Shown: positions 61,052-64,000 of the stretch, one piece after another
How positions within the stretch are numbered: position 1 is the stretch's first letter
Layout of the letters: each line of letters begins with the position of its first letter
Program-made: the position numbers and the translations under genes
NCBI GenBank assembly: GCA_014138725.1
Contig: JACJID010000001.1
Coordinates: 620,001 to 684,000, forward strand
From: Kutzneria viridogrisea
GTDB lineage: Bacteria > Actinomycetota > Actinomycetes > Mycobacteriales > Pseudonocardiaceae
Direction: 5' to 3'
Length of the DNA: 64,000 bases
Notes under the pieces: generated by a model
Database searches by the model: none
Told to the model about the DNA's origin: nothing
What the model saw: the letters and a program-made list of their open reading frames with translations, nothing else

Positions 61052-62184
61052 GGGTCTTGGTCGCTGGCTGCGAGCAGGGCTGTCACGAGTTCCGCGACAA
61101 GCGCGGCCCGCCGGGGCATTTCAGCGATGAGCGCGTACTCGCCTTCCGCGTGTGCGCATGCGCCGACCGCGCCCAGCCCATCGAGGGTGGGGATGCCAAG
61201 TGCGGCCGTGGTGTTGCCGTCCGAAGCGCCACCGACTGTGGTCGCGGTCAATTCGGCGAGCCCGAGTGTGCGGGCGGCCCGCTGCGCGAGGCGGAACAGT
61301 TCGGCGGACTGGCTGGGTTCCATCGGCGGGCAGTCCGGGCCGCCGGACACTCGGACCGACGCGCCGGAGCGGTACGGGATCAGCGCCCGGATACGCGTGT
61401 CGACGGCACGCTGTGCGCGCAGAGTCGGGAAGCGCGCGTCGATGTGAACCAGCGCTTCGGCGGGAATGGTGTTGGTGGTCGTGCCAGCGCGGGCCAAGGT
61501 CGGCACGACCGTCACCTCGCCCGTGCTGAGCGCCGCGATGTCGCGGACTTGGTCGGCGAGTTCGAGCAGGGCGTTGATCCCGTTCGCGGGATCCAGGCCG
61601 GCGTGCGCGGCCCGGCCGGTGACCGCCACCTGATATCTGCTGGCTCCCTTGCGGCCGGTCTTGAGCGCGCCGTCCGCGCTGGGTTCGAGGACCAGTAACG
61701 CGCGCGATCCGGCCGCGGCGCGTTCGATGAGCGCGCGCGAGTCCGGTGAGCCGATCTCCTCATCGGTGTTGAGCAGCATGCCGCAACCACGCGGGGCACC
61801 GATGGCGTGCAGCGCGTACCAGCCCTGCACCACTCCTGCCTTCATGTCGAAGACCCCGGGTGCGCTGAGCGCGTGCTCGGTGCGTTGCGGCACCGGCCAG
61901 CGGGCGAGTGTCCCGGTCGGCCACACGGTGTCCAGATGACCGAGCAGCAGTACCCCGCCCGGTTCCGGCGCCCACAGCAGCGCGGGTCTGCCGTGCTCGA
62001 CGATCCGCTCGGGACGCCGTCCAAACAGGACTGACCCGAGTTCCTCCGCCAGATCGGCCACCGCGTGCTGCGCGGTCAGCGAGTCCGATGGCGATTCGAT
62101 GCGACACAGTGCGAGCACGTCGCGCACCATGTCCTCGGTGCGCCCGGTCAACTCGGCGAGCAGGTCGCTGCTGGCCGGTGTCAC
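61048..62184 (-). CDS. M20-family metallopeptidase (carboxypeptidase G2/ArgE-like)
   Basis: 378 aa. Zinc ligands are visible: HLDTVWP (H-x-D), APGVFDMKAGVVQGW (catalytic bridging Asp), LLNTDEEIGSPDS (catalytic Glu and ligand Glu), then a late His in CAHAEGEYALI. The dimerisation domain has GRAAHAGLDPANGINALLEL. It hydrolyses N-acyl amino acids or C-terminal amino acids. GTG at 62184 overlaps the racemase stop (GTGA). With the N-acylamino-acid racemase it could convert N-acyl-D-amino acids to free L-amino acids. Confidence 0.92.
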   Translation of the reverse strand: MTPASSDLLAELTGRTEDMVRDVLALCRIESPSDSLTAQHAVADLAEELGSVLFGRRPERIVEHGRPALLWAPEPGGVLLLGHLDTVWPTGTLARWPVPQRTEHALSAPGVFDMKAGVVQGWYALHAIGAPRGCGMLLNTDEEIGSPDSRALIERAAAGSRALLVLEPSADGALKTGRKGASRYQVAVTGRAAHAGLDPANGINALLELADQVRDIAALSTGEVTVVPTLARAGTTTNTIPAEALVHIDARFPTLRAQRAVDTRIRALIPYRSGASVRVSGGPDCPPMEPSQSAELFRLAQRAARTLGLAELTATTVGGASDGNTTAALGIPTLDGLGAVGACAHAEGEYALIAEMPRRAALVAELVTALLAASDQDP

Positions 62185-63287
62185 GGCTGGATCACCGTCC
62201 GGGCCGTGGTGAGTTCGGTGACCACCTCGGGTATCGGGTCGATCCCGATACCTGGGCCGGTCGGTACCGCGACCCGTCCGCCGGTCATGGTGATGGGCTC
62301 GGTGAGGTCCTGGGCGTAGTAGCGGTCCGAGGCGGAGATGTCCGAGGGCAGGGTGAAGTTCGACAGCCCGGCGAGCGCGAGGTTCGCCGCGCGCCCGATT
62401 CCGGTTTCCAGCATCCCGCCCGCCCAGACCGGGATGCCGGCCGCGGCGCACACATCGTGGATCCGGCGCGATTCGAGGTAACCGCCCACCCGGCCGGGTT
62501 TGATGTTCACGATGGCGCAGGCGCCGGTGCGGATCGCCTCGTACGCGTCCTGGGCGGACACGATCGATTCGTCCAGACAGATCGGCGTCCGGATCACCTT
62601 GGCGAGTTCGACGTTCCCGGCGAGGTCCTCCTCCGCCAGCGGCTGCTCGATCAGCAGCAGGCCGAAGGTGTCGAGCTGCGCCAGGTGGCGGGCGTCTGCC
62701 CTGTGGTACGCCGAATTGGCGTCCACCTGCAGAACGATGTCCTCGCCGAAGCGTTCTCGCACGGCGGCGACCGGTGCGAGGTCCCAGCCGGGTTCGATCT
62801 TCAGTTTGATCCGGGCGTAGCCGGCGTCGAGGTACTCCTCGACCGCGTCGAGCAGTTCGGGAACGGTGTCCTGGATGCCCACCGACACACCGGACACGAC
62901 CTCCGTCGCGGTCGCCCCGAGGTACTGGCTCAGCGGCATGCCCATGGCGCGCAGCTCGGCGTCGAGCACCGCGGTTTCCACCGCCGACTTCGCCATTCGA
63001 TGCCCGCGTACCGGGGCGAGCAGCCCGCCGACCGCCGCGCCGCTCAGCTCGTCGGCCGCGAACAGCCGGGGCAGCAGGTGGTCACTGATCACCTGCTGGG
63101 CCCCGTCGAGGTATTCGCTGGAGTACAGCGGGCTGTCCATCGCGACGCACTCGGCCCAGCCCTGCGCTTCGGCGGTCTCCACCCGGACGAGCAGCACGTC
63201 CCGGTTCGTTTCGACCGCGAACGAGGTGCGAAATGGTGCCACCAAAGGCATCGTCACCCGGATCAGCTCAACCGCCCTGATCTTCAT
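62181..63287 (-). CDS. MenC-like/N-acylamino-acid racemase (enolase superfamily)
   Basis: 368 aa. Catalytic K-x-K in ARIKLKIEPG, metal ligands Asp in LQVDANSAY, Glu in LLIEQPL and Asp in ICLDESI, second catalytic Lys in IVNIKPGRVGG; N-terminal capping domain with PFRTSFAVETNRDVLLVRV. In Amycolatopsis such enzymes do both o-succinylbenzoate synthesis and N-acylamino-acid racemisation. No men genes are near, but an M20 deacylase and an acyltransferase-like gene are, which favours racemase. ATG overlaps the GNAT-like stop by 4 nt. Confidence 0.9.
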   Translation of the reverse strand: MKIRAVELIRVTMPLVAPFRTSFAVETNRDVLLVRVETAEAQGWAECVAMDSPLYSSEYLDGAQQVISDHLLPRLFAADELSGAAVGGLLAPVRGHRMAKSAVETAVLDAELRAMGMPLSQYLGATATEVVSGVSVGIQDTVPELLDAVEEYLDAGYARIKLKIEPGWDLAPVAAVRERFGEDIVLQVDANSAYHRADARHLAQLDTFGLLLIEQPLAEEDLAGNVELAKVIRTPICLDESIVSAQDAYEAIRTGACAIVNIKPGRVGGYLESRRIHDVCAAAGIPVWAGGMLETGIGRAANLALAGLSNFTLPSDISASDRYYAQDLTEPITMTGGRVAVPTGPGIGIDPIPEVVTELTTARTVIQP

Positions 63288-64000
63288 CGCGTCTCCGTCC
63301 CGCACTGGGTCCGCGGCGGTGCCAGTACGCACCAGCCGTCCTCGGTCATTGCCGTCCAGCGGTAGCCGGCCGCCAGCCGGGGCGCCATGGCCGTGCGCAA
63401 CGCGACGCGCCAGGCGAGCACGTGCTGGGAAGCGACCACCGCCGGCAGCCGCAACCGGACCGCGCCGTCACCACCACCGCCGGTCTGCCGAGGCTCACCG
63501 TGTTCGCCGATGTCCAGGATCCGCTCGGCTTCGGCCGGTACGGGCGGGCGACCACGGTCCAGGTCCCACCGCATCAGGACCCGGTCGGTCGGTACCCCGG
63601 CGTTGAGCGCGTCGTCGATTGGCCCGTAGTGGTCGACGAGGTAGGTGTGTCCCACCGCGCCGAGGTGGTTGATGTTGAAGACCGCGTTGCGGCGCTGAAG
63701 CGGATCGAAAGTCCAGCTCATCCGGGAGATACCACGCTGGAGGCACCAGTCCCGCTGGTGGTACTTGATCGCGCTGCCCACCCCGCGGCGGCGCCAGTCG
63801 GGGTGCACGCCGACCATGTGCGAGTGCAGGCGTGCCGGGTCCTCGGCGGAGCGGAAGCCCACCGCGCCGCCGACCAGCGACGGCCCGGCGAACACCCCGA
63901 GAACCATGCCGCCCGCGTCGCTCATCGCCCGCAGCAGATCCAGTGGCATCGGGGCGTCGCGGGCGCCCCAGACCAGTTTGAACAGCGCTAGCAGCTGTTC
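63284..64000 (-). CDS. GNAT-superfamily acetyltransferase-like protein (COG3375 type), 5' end outside window
   Basis: 239 codons visible; the frame runs off the right edge. The beginning (LLALFKLVWGARDAPMPLDL) and VLGVFAGPSLVGGAVGF are the N-terminal part; the acetyl-CoA loop is VGVHPDWRRRGVGSAIKYHQ, followed by WTFDPLQRRNAVFNINHLGA. COG3375 proteins are often encoded beside MenC-like racemases and peptidases in Bacillus and actinobacteria. It may acylate the amino acid that the following enzymes racemise and deacylate. Confidence 0.85.
   Translation of the reverse strand, partial: EQLLALFKLVWGARDAPMPLDLLRAMSDAGGMVLGVFAGPSLVGGAVGFRSAEDPARLHSHMVGVHPDWRRRGVGSAIKYHQRDWCLQRGISRMSWTFDPLQRRNAVFNINHLGAVGHTYLVDHYGPIDDALNAGVPTDRVLMRWDLDRGRPPVPAEAERILDIGEHGEPRQTGGGGDGAVRLRLPAVVASQHVLAWRVALRTAMAPRLAAGYRWTAMTEDGWCVLAPPRTQCGTETR

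Overview
The window is GC-rich actinobacterial DNA. GTG and TTG starts are common, genes overlap by ATGA or GTGA, regulators are dense, and there are ESX-type secretion substrates and a UDP-galactopyranose mutase (galactofuranose cell wall). This fits a Pseudonocardiaceae-like actinomycete, although no rRNA or other phylogenetic marker is present to confirm it. I saw no tRNA, rRNA or CRISPR array.

Layout. 1-11000: an aromatic-modification cluster on the minus strand (PobA-like flavin hydroxylase, a methyltransferase with an extra N-terminal domain, an acyl-CoA/AMP ligase, and an aldo/keto reductase cut by the window edge). It is flanked by two tandem AraC-type regulators and an AfsR/SARP-type regulator, and looks like a small specialised-metabolite locus. 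11500-16470: a type VII secretion-linked toxin locus (YbaB-like protein, long WXG100-like repeat protein, EspC-like/EndoU-like nuclease toxin, putative immunity protein) closed by a strong terminator. 16600-22300: a lipoprotein, a ChbG-type deacetylase, a self-regulated membrane protein/winged-helix pair with a 38-bp palindrome, a decayed cyanase and a DHA2 drug exporter. 22700-26000: two tandem Tat-exported purple acid phosphatase paralogs, the second having lost metal ligands. 26000-29000: a mobile-element scar with a frameshifted IS5-like element (966 bp, TTA target duplication), a LapA-like remnant, and a related 66-74 bp miniature element about 1.5 kb away. Between them lies an aldo/keto reductase with a MerR-type promoter.

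29100-33600: an S9 peptidase, an orphan protein, and a nitroreductase/TetR divergent pair with two operators. 33606-39652: the most unusual operon, ATP-grasp ligase -> ATP-grasp fused to a kinase-like domain -> ABC exporter -> inositol-3-phosphate synthase, with junctions of 1 nt, -4 nt and -4 nt. I infer a dedicated pathway that makes and exports an amide-linked, perhaps inositol-containing, metabolite. 40000-43000: a TPR/bPH2 membrane protein, a His/Pro-rich protein and Glf. 43100-48250: a DesK/DesR-like two-component pair divergent from an ABC-2 exporter and a secreted tripeptidyl aminopeptidase. 48875-51814: a NagA-like amidohydrolase, an MFS transporter and a HAD phosphatase.

51950-56900: a series of regulator-target units, comprising a PadR-GyrI-like fusion under a perfect palindrome, HxlR with a DHFR-like reductase and a PPOX protein, and an ECF41 sigma factor with an NAD-binding epimerase-like protein. 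57000-61051: an IS5-family remnant next to a NACHT-type STAND NTPase, a candidate defence gene. 61048-64000: an overlapping operon of GNAT-like protein, N-acylamino-acid racemase/MenC-like enolase and M20 carboxypeptidase, cut at its 5' end by the window.
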